The notes: generated from the letters alone by a model not told the origin. A DNA stretch of 64,000 bases from Dyella monticola (GCF_003363155.1 NZ_QRBE01000011.1:116123-180122); one strand, 5' to 3'. Positions 26,497 to 35,262 are shown, counted from the stretch's first letter. Translations and numbers: made by a program.

Positions 26497-28546
26497 CGCA
26501 GACCATCCTTGGAACCGCTGCGGTGGGAAACAGGTTGCAGCGCATGCCGACCAGCGCGAGCAAGGCTGGATGCGCAGACGCGCCGTGAGCGCGGACGCAT
26601 AGGGTGGCAATGGCCATGTCGATGCTCGCGAGCAAGGACGAGGGAGGCGGCAGCAGTTCGCCTTTGCGCCCGCGCGCTTGGAACAGCGCCGCGATACCTT
26701 CCAAGACCTCGCGCAGCGAAACCTGGATCGGCCCGGACAAGGTCGGCAACGCGCGCCGGATCGCAATCACGTTGCGCCCGATGCGCAAATCGGCCAATCC
26801 ATCGGCCGCATGCAGCGCGTCGCTGCCTTCGGCCACGGCCATGCGCGCAGCGATCTGGCCGAGGCGATCCACCGCCTTGCCGGTCCAGTGCACGGGCCGG
26901 AAGGGGCGTGCGGTCGAAGCCATCTGGCCGATCTCGCTCCAGTTGTCGCGGAGCATGCGTTTGGCCGTCCATCTCACGCTGACCGAGCGAAACAACTTGG
27001 CGACGGCGATCGTCGCAATGATGCCGCCGACCTGCGCGAGACCGACATTGATGAAGGTCGCGAAGTCGGCGATGAAGCGATCGAGGAAACCCAGTGCAAC
27101 GATCAGGCACGAAAACATCGGCAGTGCTCGCGCCGACAACGACGGCGTGGCCTGGATATAACCGATCGCCAGCAGCGCCGGCGCCAGAGTCACGATCAAC
27201 ATGGCGCAACCGTCGACGCGCGGCAGCACGGCAAACAGATAGAACGCGGCGAGCGGAAAGGTCAGCAGGGTTGCGCCGAGGTAACGGCCAAGCACCGGCG
27301 CCGGGTCGTCCTGCATGGCGAAGGAGCAGGTGATCAGCGCCGCAAAGGCCGCCGTGGCCGAACCGCTGGGCCACGCCAGCAGGATCCACACCGCGCAATA
27401 CAGCATGATGGCCGTCGCCGTTGCCAAACCGGCCAACATCGCCAGGCCGTGGTCGCGCGCCAGCGGAAACGATCTGTCGCGCTCGTGCGTGGGTTCCCTC
27501 TTCTCTTGCGACTGCGGTGCGCCATCGAGTTGTTGCGCCAGCCGGCACGCCTCGACCTGCGCTTCGATGAATTCGGCCATGCGCACACACAGGCTCGCGC
27601 GCAGCAGAGTGCGCCATGACAGCGACTGTTCGGCGCGCTCGGCCAGCGCACGGCAGCGCATCGCCAGCTCGGGGCCGGTCGTGAACTGCAGCGGTGCCGG
27701 CGTGGCCAGCCAGGCGCGCGTGTCTTCGACCAAGCGCGCCAGTTGCGCATCGAGCGGCGCCAGCGCGCTGAGCATGTCCAGACGATTGGCCGCCGCCGAC
27801 GCCAACGGCAGTACGGTGGCCAACTGTTTCTGCACGCCCAGCACCGTGCGGCGGCCGGCGGTGGTCGGCAGATGGATGGCCATCATGCCGAGCTCGGCGA
27901 CATCCGCGGCCAACATGCGCCGGTGCTCGTATTCAAGACGCGTGTGACGCTGACCGAGCGCCTCGCGTGTCCAACGCGACGCATGCGCGAGAAACGCGCT
28001 GGCGCGGCCATGAATGATCGGCCTCGCACTCCACGGTTGGAGCAAGCTGTGCACGAGCGTGACACTGACGATCGCCACCGCCATCTCTTCCACGCGGGAA
28101 ATGGTGGTGGTGAAAACATCGGCCGGATCATCCAGATAGGGAAAGCTGATCACTGCCGAGCTGAATGCCGCCATCTGGAACAAGAAGGCGCGTGGTGTCC
28201 GATCCAGCACGGCAAGATAAATGCATACGCCGGTCCAGGCGGCCATGCACAGCACCAGCAGTTCCGGCGCGTGCTGCAAATTGGGCACCACCAGAATGGA
28301 AACCAGCGCACCGGTCAGGATGCCGCCCAGGCGGTAGAGCACCTTCGGTCGAAACGCGCCGGCCATCGGCTGCGCCGTCACGTAGACAGTGAGCAGGGCC
28401 CACCACGGACGCGGCAGACTGAACTCGAAGGCGATGGTCAGCGTGATCGCGGCGGCAATGAAACTGCTCAGCGAAAACAGCAGTTTCTGCGGTTCGAACA
28501 GCAGCAAAGACCACGGCAGGGGTGCCGACTGGACGGTAGTGGACAT
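26489..28546 (-). CDS. FUSC family aromatic-acid efflux permease, AaeB-like
   Basis: A 685-residue inner-membrane protein from ATG 28546; a TTG at 28576 would add ten residues. It has the two-half FUSC pattern: six N-terminal helices (~20-165, for example LTIAFEFSLPRPWWALLTVY and VTAQPMAGAFRPKVLYRLGG), a long cytosolic segment (~170-365), then a second helix group (~370-520) and a cytosolic tail. Family members export aromatic carboxylic acids (AaeB) or fusaric acid. With the DUF1656, HlyD and NodT genes it forms a four-gene tripartite pump operon. Confidence 0.9.
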   Translation of the reverse strand: MSTTVQSAPLPWSLLLFEPQKLLFSLSSFIAAAITLTIAFEFSLPRPWWALLTVYVTAQPMAGAFRPKVLYRLGGILTGALVSILVVPNLQHAPELLVLCMAAWTGVCIYLAVLDRTPRAFLFQMAAFSSAVISFPYLDDPADVFTTTISRVEEMAVAIVSVTLVHSLLQPWSARPIIHGRASAFLAHASRWTREALGQRHTRLEYEHRRMLAADVAELGMMAIHLPTTAGRRTVLGVQKQLATVLPLASAAANRLDMLSALAPLDAQLARLVEDTRAWLATPAPLQFTTGPELAMRCRALAERAEQSLSWRTLLRASLCVRMAEFIEAQVEACRLAQQLDGAPQSQEKREPTHERDRSFPLARDHGLAMLAGLATATAIMLYCAVWILLAWPSGSATAAFAALITCSFAMQDDPAPVLGRYLGATLLTFPLAAFYLFAVLPRVDGCAMLIVTLAPALLAIGYIQATPSLSARALPMFSCLIVALGFLDRFIADFATFINVGLAQVGGIIATIAVAKLFRSVSVRWTAKRMLRDNWSEIGQMASTARPFRPVHWTGKAVDRLGQIAARMAVAEGSDALHAADGLADLRIGRNVIAIRRALPTLSGPIQVSLREVLEGIAALFQARGRKGELLPPPSSLLASIDMAIATLCVRAHGASAHPALLALVGMRCNLFPTAAVPRMVCDA

Positions 28547-28661
28547 GGGATGGGCAAAACGAAAACGCGAGGACAAACCGTCGCCACCGCAAAAGTGGGG
28601 AGAGCGCTGGCGCGGTGGGCGCGTGCATTCTGCCTCATAAACGGAGCAAAGCTGAGATCAA

Positions 28662-28683
28662 AATATTGCTGGATATCAGCAAT
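28662..28683. promoter_or_regulatory. candidate LysR operator of the efflux operon
   Basis: Perfect palindrome ATTGCTG-GATAT-CAGCAAT (28665-28683), with T-N11-A symmetry typical of LysR sites. The sequence AATATTGCTGGAT at 28662-28674 recurs as AATTTTGCTGGAT at 28783-28795, across the start codon of the divergent LysR gene, so the regulator may bind at both promoters and repress itself. Confidence 0.6.
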
Positions 28684-28793
28684 AAAACTGCGCTTAAGCG
28701 CGCGCCACGCCTGTCCATATGCCGCCTGAGCATGTAGCGGAGCTCACAAAAATATTAGAATTGTGCGGTCGTTCAATAACAAAATTTTGCTGG

Positions 28794-29699
28794 ATGGACA
28801 TCAACGCTGCACGCACGTTCCTGGAAATCGTCAAGACCGGCAGTTTTATCAGCGCTGCGACCAACCTCAATCTGACGCAGACGGCCGTCAGTGCCCGAAT
28901 CCGCGTATTGGAAGAGCAGCTGGATCGCCCTTTGTTCGTGCGCAACAAAGCCGGCGCACGGCTGACTGCGGCCGGCGAACAATTCCTGCGCTTCGCCACC
29001 ACCATGGTCCAGGTATGGGAGCGCGCGCGTAAGGCCGTCGCGCTGCCGCCCGGACGCGAGATGGTGGTAACGGTCGGCGCCGAACTCAGTCTGTGGGATC
29101 CCTTGCTGCGCGATTGGCTTTTCTGGGTCCGCCAGGCATGCCCCGAATTCGCCGTGAGCGCGCAGATCGATGACGCCGACCGCTTGGTGGACCGCGTGCA
29201 AGCCGGTCTGCTGGACGTCGCGATCGTCTACGCGGCGCCCCAGCGTCCAGGCGTCATCGCCGAACTCCTGTTCGAAGAAAAATTGGTGATGGTCAGCACC
29301 AAGCCGACTCACCGCAAACATCCGGAACGAGCGGAAGATCACGTGCGCATCGACTGGGGCGATGCGTTCGCCGCCGGCTATCAGGCGGCTTTTCCCGATC
29401 ATCCCAATCCGGTGGTGTCGATCAGCTACGGGCCACTGGCGCTCGACTACATCCTCGCCATGGGTGGCAGCGGCTATTTCCGCAAAGGCTTCGTGCGCCG
29501 CTATCTGGACGACGGACGCCTTAGCCTGGTGCCGGACAGCCCCGAATTTTCCTACTCGGCATACGCCGTGCACTCGGCCAAGGCCGATAAAGGCGTCATG
29601 GAGCGCATCCGTGTCGGCCTGCGTGAAGTGGCTGCACGGATCGCGTCGGACAACCAATCGACCAAGCAGCGATCGAAGGCGCGCAAACGGACGCGGTGA
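28794..29699 (+). CDS. LysR-type regulator, divergent from the aae-like operon
   Basis: A 301-residue regulator from ATG 28794, the start that gives the standard LysR N terminus MDINAARTFLEIVKTGSFIS. Winged helix at 1-65 (AATNLNLTQTAVSARIRVLE and following), effector-binding domain ~90-295. The divergent position next to the pump genes is the same as AaeR relative to AaeXAB in E. coli, where the ligand is an aromatic carboxylic acid. The start codon lies within a repeat of the candidate operator, suggesting autoregulation. Confidence 0.9.
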   Translation: MDINAARTFLEIVKTGSFISAATNLNLTQTAVSARIRVLEEQLDRPLFVRNKAGARLTAAGEQFLRFATTMVQVWERARKAVALPPGREMVVTVGAELSLWDPLLRDWLFWVRQACPEFAVSAQIDDADRLVDRVQAGLLDVAIVYAAPQRPGVIAELLFEEKLVMVSTKPTHRKHPERAEDHVRIDWGDAFAAGYQAAFPDHPNPVVSISYGPLALDYILAMGGSGYFRKGFVRRYLDDGRLSLVPDSPEFSYSAYAVHSAKADKGVMERIRVGLREVAARIASDNQSTKQRSKARKRTR

Positions 29700-29725
29700 C
29701 GTTGCTGGCGGCCATCACCGCCGGA

Positions 29726-30361
29726 TCAGGCAGCGCCGCGCGCACCCTTTCCGCGTTTTGAAGTTCCCTCAGGGCCATCCGCACTCGCAAGTCCGGCAAT
29801 CAGGATATCGATGAGCCGATACGCGCGCGGCATCCAATCGGCGGGGTCGTTGCTGGTGGAAAATCCGAACACGGCGTAGAGCAGGTCCATCGGGCGGACG
29901 TCTTGGTGCACGTCGCCGTGCTCGATGGCGCGGGTGATCAGGCGCTCGGCCGCCGCTCTGATCTGCGTCGCGGAATAGTCGAACAGCGCCGAGTTGTCGC
30001 TCGTGGCCGCGTTGAGCACCGGCAGAATGATTTTTTTCGTGCCGAGGTAATCGACGAACAGGCGCAGCCACGCGCGCAGCGCATCGAGTGGCTTCATCCT
30101 CTCCAGCAGGGCATCGGCAGCGCCGGCGAGTTGTTCCACTTCGTGGCGATAGACCGCCTGAAGCATCGCATCGCGCGTGGGGAAGTGCCGGTACAAGGTG
30201 CCGATGCCCACACCTGCACGCTTGGCAATTTCGTCCAACGTGACATCGGCGCCGCGTTCGGCGAACGCCTTTTTCGCCACATCCGTCAGATGGAGACGAT
30301 TGCGTTCGGCGTCCGCGCGCGGCTTGCGCGGCGCGGTCGACTTTTTTTTCGCAGTGGCCAC
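29726..30361 (-). CDS. TetR family transcriptional regulator
   Basis: A 211-residue regulator starting at GTG 30361, preceded by AAGGGG at good spacing; ATG 30394 is possible but has no ribosome-binding site and overlaps the operator region. After a basic leader (ATAKKKSTAPRKPRADAERN) comes the TetR helix-turn-helix FAERGADVTLDEIAKRAGVG then IGTLYRHFPTRDAML (~35-75). The rest is the ligand-binding helical domain. Divergent from the SDR gene at 30507, the most common TetR target arrangement. Confidence 0.9.
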   Translation of the reverse strand: MATAKKKSTAPRKPRADAERNRLHLTDVAKKAFAERGADVTLDEIAKRAGVGIGTLYRHFPTRDAMLQAVYRHEVEQLAGAADALLERMKPLDALRAWLRLFVDYLGTKKIILPVLNAATSDNSALFDYSATQIRAAAERLITRAIEHGDVHQDVRPMDLLYAVFGFSTSNDPADWMPRAYRLIDILIAGLASADGPEGTSKRGKGARGAA

Positions 30362-30399
30362 GGGTACCCCTTGTAAAACGGAGGATGCCTCCATATAAC

Positions 30400-30422
30400 T
30401 AAACGGAGCTAACCTCCGGTTA
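30400..30422. promoter_or_regulatory. candidate TetR operator
   Basis: Inverted repeat TAAACGGAG-CTAAC-CTCCGGTTA (nine-base arms, one mismatch) between the TetR gene and the divergent SDR. Read on the minus strand it contains GGAGGTTAG, the same nine bases found twice in the 34.6 kb promoter region. Confidence 0.65.
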
Positions 30423-30506
30423 GTCGCCATCATAGCGAACGCTGAGCCCCCAAGGGCATCGGCGACGACTTTTTCCCTGCGATTTTTGACGTACAGCGAG
30501 GCGTTT

Positions 30507-31484
30507 ATGAACAAGCCATTCGGAGCGACATCCACGACGGACGAGGTGCTGGCCGGCATCGACCTCAGCGGCAAACGCATTCTGGTAACGGGTGTTTCGG
30601 CCGGCCTGGGTGTGGAAACGGCCCGGGCGTTGGCCGCCCGTGGCGCGCATGTGATTGGCGCGGCGCGCGATCTGGTCAAAGCCCAAACCGCGACAGAAAG
30701 CGTGCGCGCCGATACTCGCGGGCAAGGCGGTCTGGAGCTGATCGAGCTGGATCTGGCCTCCCTGGCCAGTGTGCGCCGCTGCGCCGATCGGCTGCTGGCG
30801 CGCGGCGAGCACCTGGATGCGGTGATCGCCAATGCCGGCGTCATGGCCTGCCCGTTCGGCCTGACCGAGGACGGTTTCGAAACACAATTTGGCACCAATC
30901 ACCTGGGCCATTTCGTGTTCGTCAATCGCATTGCATCGCTCATCCAGGACGGCGGCCGATTGATAAACCTCACCTCGACCGGGCATCGCTATGCGGATGT
31001 GAATCTGGACGATCCCAATTTCGAGCATACCGAGTATGCGGAGTTCGTCGCCTACGGCCGCTCCAAGACCGCCAATATCCTGTTCGCCGTGGAATTCGAC
31101 CGACGCCATAAACACCGCGGCGTGCGTGCCGCCGCTGTGCATCCGGGCGGCATCAGGACCGAGCTGGGGCGTCATATCTATCCCGACGACGCGTTGCTGC
31201 AACAACGCATCGAGGAGATCAACGAGCTGCACAAGGCTGCGGGCAAGCCACCCTTCAGGATGAAGTCGGTACCGCAAGGTGCGGCGACCTCGGTGTGGGC
31301 GGCGGTGGTCGCCGATGCAAACGACGTCGGCGGCACATACTGCGAAGATTGTCATGTCGGCGAAGTCGTCACCAACCCTGAACTTGTCGCGGTGAGCGAA
31401 GGCGTTCGCCCTTATGCGCTCGATGCGGGACGCGCCAAGGCGCTTTGGGCCAAGAGCGAAGCCATGGTGGGCGAAACGTTTTGA
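30507..31484 (+). CDS. SDR-family oxidoreductase
   Basis: A 325-residue short-chain dehydrogenase; ATG 30507 follows GAGG. The cofactor motif TGVSAGLG is at residues 28-35, the structural motif NAG in AVIANAGVMA, and the catalytic pair in AYGRSKTANILF (Tyr and Lys of YxxxK). The C-terminal extension and NHLGHFVFVNRI region resemble the retinol-dehydrogenase/protochlorophyllide-reductase-like SDRs. Substrate unknown. Probably repressed by the divergent TetR protein. Confidence 0.9.
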   Translation: MNKPFGATSTTDEVLAGIDLSGKRILVTGVSAGLGVETARALAARGAHVIGAARDLVKAQTATESVRADTRGQGGLELIELDLASLASVRRCADRLLARGEHLDAVIANAGVMACPFGLTEDGFETQFGTNHLGHFVFVNRIASLIQDGGRLINLTSTGHRYADVNLDDPNFEHTEYAEFVAYGRSKTANILFAVEFDRRHKHRGVRAAAVHPGGIRTELGRHIYPDDALLQQRIEEINELHKAAGKPPFRMKSVPQGAATSVWAAVVADANDVGGTYCEDCHVGEVVTNPELVAVSEGVRPYALDAGRAKALWAKSEAMVGETF

Positions 31485-31693
31485 GTGATTGACCTCGGCA
31501 CACCCGCCCCCAATCGCATGGCAAACGCAGCTCCGGGCGGGCAAGCTCGTGCAGCCTACGCAGTCATCAACGCAGCGACACGCCAGATCAAATCGGCAGC
31601 GCGATGGAACGTAATCGGGTTCTGACCAGTGTTGCCATCGCTTTGCCACAAATAACCGGCAGTGTCTTCTCGCGTCGGCCAGAGGACACGTCC

Positions 31694-32014
31694 ATGCCTG
31701 CCAAACCACCTTCCAGCACACATCCCGGTGGCGATGCACCCCTGTGGCAATGGGATGGCGCCATGCCGATCATCATGTCTCTCGTGGTGCTGCTGATGGT
31801 CGCTGTCGAGCTTTGCAAGCAAGGTCTGCATGCACCACATCATGATGAAGGCACCGCCGATCACATCGCCATCATGCTCATGTTTGGACAGGTGCCGATC
31901 ATGTTCTGGTTTGTGCTGTCGCGGCGGCACCATGTTTCTCGCATGCTGCCCACGCTGGCCATTCAATTGATGCTCTGGTCGATTACGTTTGCATTGGCGG
32001 TCAGCCTGACGTAG
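31694..32014 (+). CDS. small two-helix membrane protein, unknown
   Basis: A 106-residue protein from ATG 31694 (GAGG upstream). A polar N terminus (MPAKPPSSTHPGGDAPLWQW) is followed by a helix (~25-41, PIIMSLVVLLMVAVEL), a His-rich loop (LHAPHHDEGTADH) and further hydrophobic stretches (~58-72 and ~85-104). The His cluster could bind metal. No family recognised. Confidence 0.5.
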   Translation: MPAKPPSSTHPGGDAPLWQWDGAMPIIMSLVVLLMVAVELCKQGLHAPHHDEGTADHIAIMLMFGQVPIMFWFVLSRRHHVSRMLPTLAIQLMLWSITFALAVSLT

Positions 32015-32066
32015 CTTTTTTTGTGAAAGATGGCGAGCGCAGCCAAACCCAACTGATCGTCCTGCG

Positions 32067-32837
32067 CTAGACCGATTTCACCTCGCCACCATCCATGCGC
32101 AGCGTGGCGCCCGTCATCCAGCGTGCGCCGGGTGAAACCAGAAACGCCATTAACTCGGCGATTTCCTCAGGTTTGCCGTAACGGGCAATGCCGGCTTCGC
32201 GCGGAAAGTGCTCAGTCGCTTCGGCGACACTCATGTTATGCAACGGCGCCCAATGCTCCAGATACGAGCGACGGCGACCGGTCATCACCGGGCCCGGCAG
32301 CACACTGTTGACCTGCACGCCGTCAGTAATGCCGCGATCGGAAAAGGCTTTGGCGAGCGCTGCGATCGCCGCGTTGATGGTGCCGACGGCGGCGTAAGGT
32401 GCCTTGGGGAAGATCGCCGAGTTGCCTGACGTAAACACCACCGAGCCATTGGCTGCTTTGAGCGCCGGCCACGCTTCGATGGTCAAGCGCCGCGCGCCAT
32501 GCAGCTTCAACGCCATGCCGTTGTCCCACTGCTCATCGGTCATCTCGAACAGATCGATCTGCGGCACGGCGCCGGCGATATTGACGAGCGCGTCGATGCG
32601 GCCAAACGTTGCAAGCGTCTTCTCCACGACGGTTTTTGCCGCGGCTTTGTCCGCCAGGTCCAGGTCCAGAATCAGCGCCTTCGCGCCCTGGGCCTCAACC
32701 TCCTGTGCCGTTTCCGTCAGATGCTCACGGTTTCTTGCTACCAACACCAGCGCGCCGAAATCCTTGGCCAAGCGAATCGCCGTGGCTTTCCCGATACCTT
32801 GGCTTGCGCCGGTCACTATCGCCGTTGCATTAGACAT
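32067..32837 (-). CDS. SDR-family protein lacking the catalytic lysine
   Basis: A 256-residue SDR with intact cofactor motif TGASQGIG (9-16), NIAGA in place of NNAGA (87-91), and Ser residues in FTSGNS (~135-140). The active-site Tyr148 is present in APYAAVGTINAAI, but the position four residues on, normally Lys, is Gly152. The C terminus WMTGATLRMDGG is standard. Either a different proton-relay residue is used or the protein is not a classical dehydrogenase. It is followed by a haloalkane dehalogenase-like gene upstream on the same strand, 29 bases away, so the two are probably co-transcribed with the next hydrolase gene. Confidence 0.88.
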   Translation of the reverse strand: MSNATAIVTGASQGIGKATAIRLAKDFGALVLVARNREHLTETAQEVEAQGAKALILDLDLADKAAAKTVVEKTLATFGRIDALVNIAGAVPQIDLFEMTDEQWDNGMALKLHGARRLTIEAWPALKAANGSVVFTSGNSAIFPKAPYAAVGTINAAIAALAKAFSDRGITDGVQVNSVLPGPVMTGRRRSYLEHWAPLHNMSVAEATEHFPREAGIARYGKPEEIAELMAFLVSPGARWMTGATLRMDGGEVKSV

Positions 32838-32866
32838 GAGCGTCTCCGCGTTCGATTGAAAGGGTT

Positions 32867-33721
32867 TCAGGCCGCGAAATGCTCGCGGATGGCTTGGGCA
32901 ATGTCCTTGGCATGGGTTTCCACGGCGAAATGTCCGGTCTCCAGGAACTGCACCCGCGCATCGGGCATATCACGCTTGAAAGCTTCGGCACCCGGCGGCA
33001 GAAAGAACGGATCGTGCTTGCCCCAGATCGCCAGGAAGCGCGGCTGATGGGTACGGAAATACGCCTGGAAAGCGGGGTAAAGCGCAACGTTGCTCTGATA
33101 GCTGAGAAACAGATCCAACTGCACGTCGTCCGCACCCTTGCGCGCAAGGTAATAGTTGTCCAGCGCGATGCCGTCGGGCGAGATCAGCGATTCATCCGAC
33201 ACGCCGTGCGTATATTGCCAGCGCGTGGTTTGCGGCGCCAAGAACTGACGCAACGCCTCGCGGTTTTTCTCCACCGGGTTTTGCCAATAGGTGCGAATCG
33301 GGTCCCAGCCATCGCTCAATCCTTCCACGTACGCGTTACCGTTTTGGGAAACGATGCCCGCGATGCGTTCCGGATGCTTTACGGCGAGACGAAAACCGGT
33401 CGGCGCACCGTAGTCGAAAACGTAGACGATAAAACGGTCGAAACCCACCACTTCGGTGAAACGGTCGATGATGTTGGCGAGGTTGTCGAACGTGTACGTG
33501 AACGCATCGCGCGCTGGCATGTCCGACAGGCCGAACCCCGGCAGATCGGGTGCCACGATATGGAAGTGATCGCTCAGGAGCGGAATCAAATCGCGGAACA
33601 TGTGACTGGACGTCGGAAAACCATGCAACAGCAGCAACTTGGGTTTGTCAGGCGAACCTGCCTGGCGGTAGAAGATGTTGAAGCCGTCGACGTCGGCATG
33701 ACGGTAGTGAATGGCGCTCAT
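32867..33721 (-). CDS. alpha/beta hydrolase, haloalkane dehalogenase/epoxide hydrolase-like
   Basis: A 284-residue enzyme from ATG 33721, with GGAGA at ideal spacing. It shows the oxyanion segment LLHGFPTSSHMFRDL (31-45), the acidic nucleophile D103 in VYVFDYGAPTGF, a cap domain (~130-215), and late acid and His in IWGKHDPFF and LETGHFAVETHA. An aspartate rather than serine nucleophile is typical of epoxide hydrolases and haloalkane dehalogenases. Middle gene of a three-gene minus-strand group. Confidence 0.88.
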   Translation of the reverse strand: MSAIHYRHADVDGFNIFYRQAGSPDKPKLLLLHGFPTSSHMFRDLIPLLSDHFHIVAPDLPGFGLSDMPARDAFTYTFDNLANIIDRFTEVVGFDRFIVYVFDYGAPTGFRLAVKHPERIAGIVSQNGNAYVEGLSDGWDPIRTYWQNPVEKNREALRQFLAPQTTRWQYTHGVSDESLISPDGIALDNYYLARKGADDVQLDLFLSYQSNVALYPAFQAYFRTHQPRFLAIWGKHDPFFLPPGAEAFKRDMPDARVQFLETGHFAVETHAKDIAQAIREHFAA

Positions 33722-33792
33722 GACACGTTCTCCTGTTGGAAGAGATAAAGGATGGAATCGCGTTTCATCGCAGGCGGGCTTACGCCACCTGC

Positions 33793-34485
33793 TCACGCTT
33801 TGCTGTGCTCAATGGCCTCGACGATGATGGCTTCGACGCGCTCGGGCGCGGTCACACTTGGCAGGTGATCCATCGGATACGCGCTGATGTGTGCGTGCAT
33901 ACGCTCGGCCATGAAGCGCTGTGTTTTCTCGGGAATCATATGATCGTGCTCGGCCACCAGATACCAAGCGGGCAGGCTCTTCCACAGCGGTTGTTCTACG
34001 GCAACCGTGATGCAGGCAGGTGAAATCGGCAGTTGCGCAGCGGCTAGCGCCTGCTGCTCTGCATGGGTGGCGTGTTGCGCGAAGGCGATGCCAAACGCTT
34101 CGGTCGGCAACCAGATCCAGCCATCGGCGTCCGGCGCCAGTTTCGGCGCCTTGTCGTCGTGCTCGTTGCGGTAAAACACATCGGCCACCGTTTCGCCCTG
34201 ATCAGGCGCCAGTGCGGTGACGTACACCAATGCTTTCACCTTCGGGCTTTGGACCGTGGCGATCACCGCGCCCGCATAGGCATGCCCCACCAGCACGATG
34301 GGTCCTTCGATCGGCTCCAGCGCCCTGTTCAGGGTGGCCGTATCGTCAGCCAGCGATGAAAGCGGCAAGCGCGGCGTAACTGTCTTAATGCCCCTGGCAT
34401 GGAGCAGACGGACGACCTTGTCCCAGCTCGCCTCGTCCGCCCATGCGCCGTGTACCAGGACTGCGGTTGCGGTGTGCGTCGTCAT
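33793..34485 (-). CDS. alpha/beta hydrolase-fold protein without the nucleophile serine
   Basis: A 230-residue protein with a typical start (TAVLVHGAWADEASWDKVV), but the nucleophile elbow reads VLVGHAYAGAVI: Ala69 replaces the serine of GHSxGG. The acid (VAEHDHMIP) and the base (MDHLPSVTAP) positions are kept. Related hydrolases (GHSWGG type) are esterase-like. The change suggests lost hydrolase activity or a non-covalent reaction. First gene of the group running to 32067, divergent from the CGNR regulator. Confidence 0.85.
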   Translation of the reverse strand: MTTHTATAVLVHGAWADEASWDKVVRLLHARGIKTVTPRLPLSSLADDTATLNRALEPIEGPIVLVGHAYAGAVIATVQSPKVKALVYVTALAPDQGETVADVFYRNEHDDKAPKLAPDADGWIWLPTEAFGIAFAQHATHAEQQALAAAQLPISPACITVAVEQPLWKSLPAWYLVAEHDHMIPEKTQRFMAERMHAHISAYPMDHLPSVTAPERVEAIIVEAIEHSKA

Positions 34486-34566
34486 TGAAGCGCTCTCCCA
34501 TGCGATTTGGATGGTGTATCGGTTCGCGGGCGACGCTTGTGCGAAGCCGTAACCGCCTTAATGTTG

Positions 34567-34620
34567 CTAAGGAGGTTAGTGTGGCCATAGTAACTTGTCA
34601 ACTGCCTTTTAGGAGGTTAC
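34567..34620. promoter_or_regulatory. two copies of a GGAGGTTA motif between hydrolase and CGNR genes
   Basis: CTAAGGAGGTTAG (34567-34579) and TTAGGAGGTTAC (34609-34620) lie 41 bases apart in the divergent promoter region. The first is itself a short dyad (CTAA...TTAG). The core GGAGGTTAG is identical to the minus-strand half of the TetR operator at 30400-30422. Either the TetR or the CGNR protein could be the binder. Confidence 0.5.
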
Positions 34621-34641
34621 TTTGAACGAAGGAGATAAATC

Positions 34642-35262
34642 ATGACCCAGCCCGTTCCCGCCCTCTTCCTGGCCGACTCGCCCGGATTGGATTTCCTCAA
34701 TTCGGTGGCCACTCCCGTGGATACGCCTGTCGATTGGCTCGACGACGGCGAAGGCCTGCTGAGCTGGCTTCAGCAGGCGCAGCTGGTACCGGACGACACG
34801 ATCCGTTCCATCCGTACGCACGCCCTCCCGGGCGAAATCGATCGCCTTGCCGATCAGGCACGCACGCTCAGGGAATGGTTTCGTGGCTTTGTGCGCGCAC
34901 GCATGGGACATCCGCTGCACGCTGCGGATCTGAGCGAGCTCGGTCCGCTCAATCAGCTGTTGAAGCGCGATGAGGGTTACAGCGAAATCGTCGCTGACAA
35001 CGCCGAGGAGCCGCCCACGCTGCGCCTGGTGCGCATGCGGCGCTGGAATTCGCCGGAGGCGTTGTTGCTCCCGATTGCCGAATCACTCGCGCAGGTGATC
35101 ACCCAGGAAGACTTCTCGTTTGTGAAAGCGTGCGAAGGACCCGCCTGCACTTTGCTGTTCGCCGACCACACGCGCGGACACGCCCGCAAGTGGTGCAGCA
35201 TGTCGCTATGCGGCAACCGCGCAAAGCAGGCGGCGCATCGAAAGCGGATGGCCGGCCATTGA
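34642..35262 (+). CDS. CGNR zinc-finger (ABATE domain) regulator
   Basis: A 206-residue protein with an excellent ribosome-binding site (AAGGAGATAAATC, then ATG). The N-terminal ~150 residues are the ABATE domain (FLADSPGLDFLNSVATPVDT at the start). The C-terminal ~45 residues are the CGNR zinc finger: CEGPACTLLFADHTRG, then KWCSMSLCGNRAKQAAHRKR, with four cysteines for zinc. Family members are putative stress- or ligand-responsive DNA-binding proteins. Divergent from the hydrolase/SDR group and probably linked to its control. Confidence 0.9.
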   Translation: MTQPVPALFLADSPGLDFLNSVATPVDTPVDWLDDGEGLLSWLQQAQLVPDDTIRSIRTHALPGEIDRLADQARTLREWFRGFVRARMGHPLHAADLSELGPLNQLLKRDEGYSEIVADNAEEPPTLRLVRMRRWNSPEALLLPIAESLAQVITQEDFSFVKACEGPACTLLFADHTRGHARKWCSMSLCGNRAKQAAHRKRMAGH

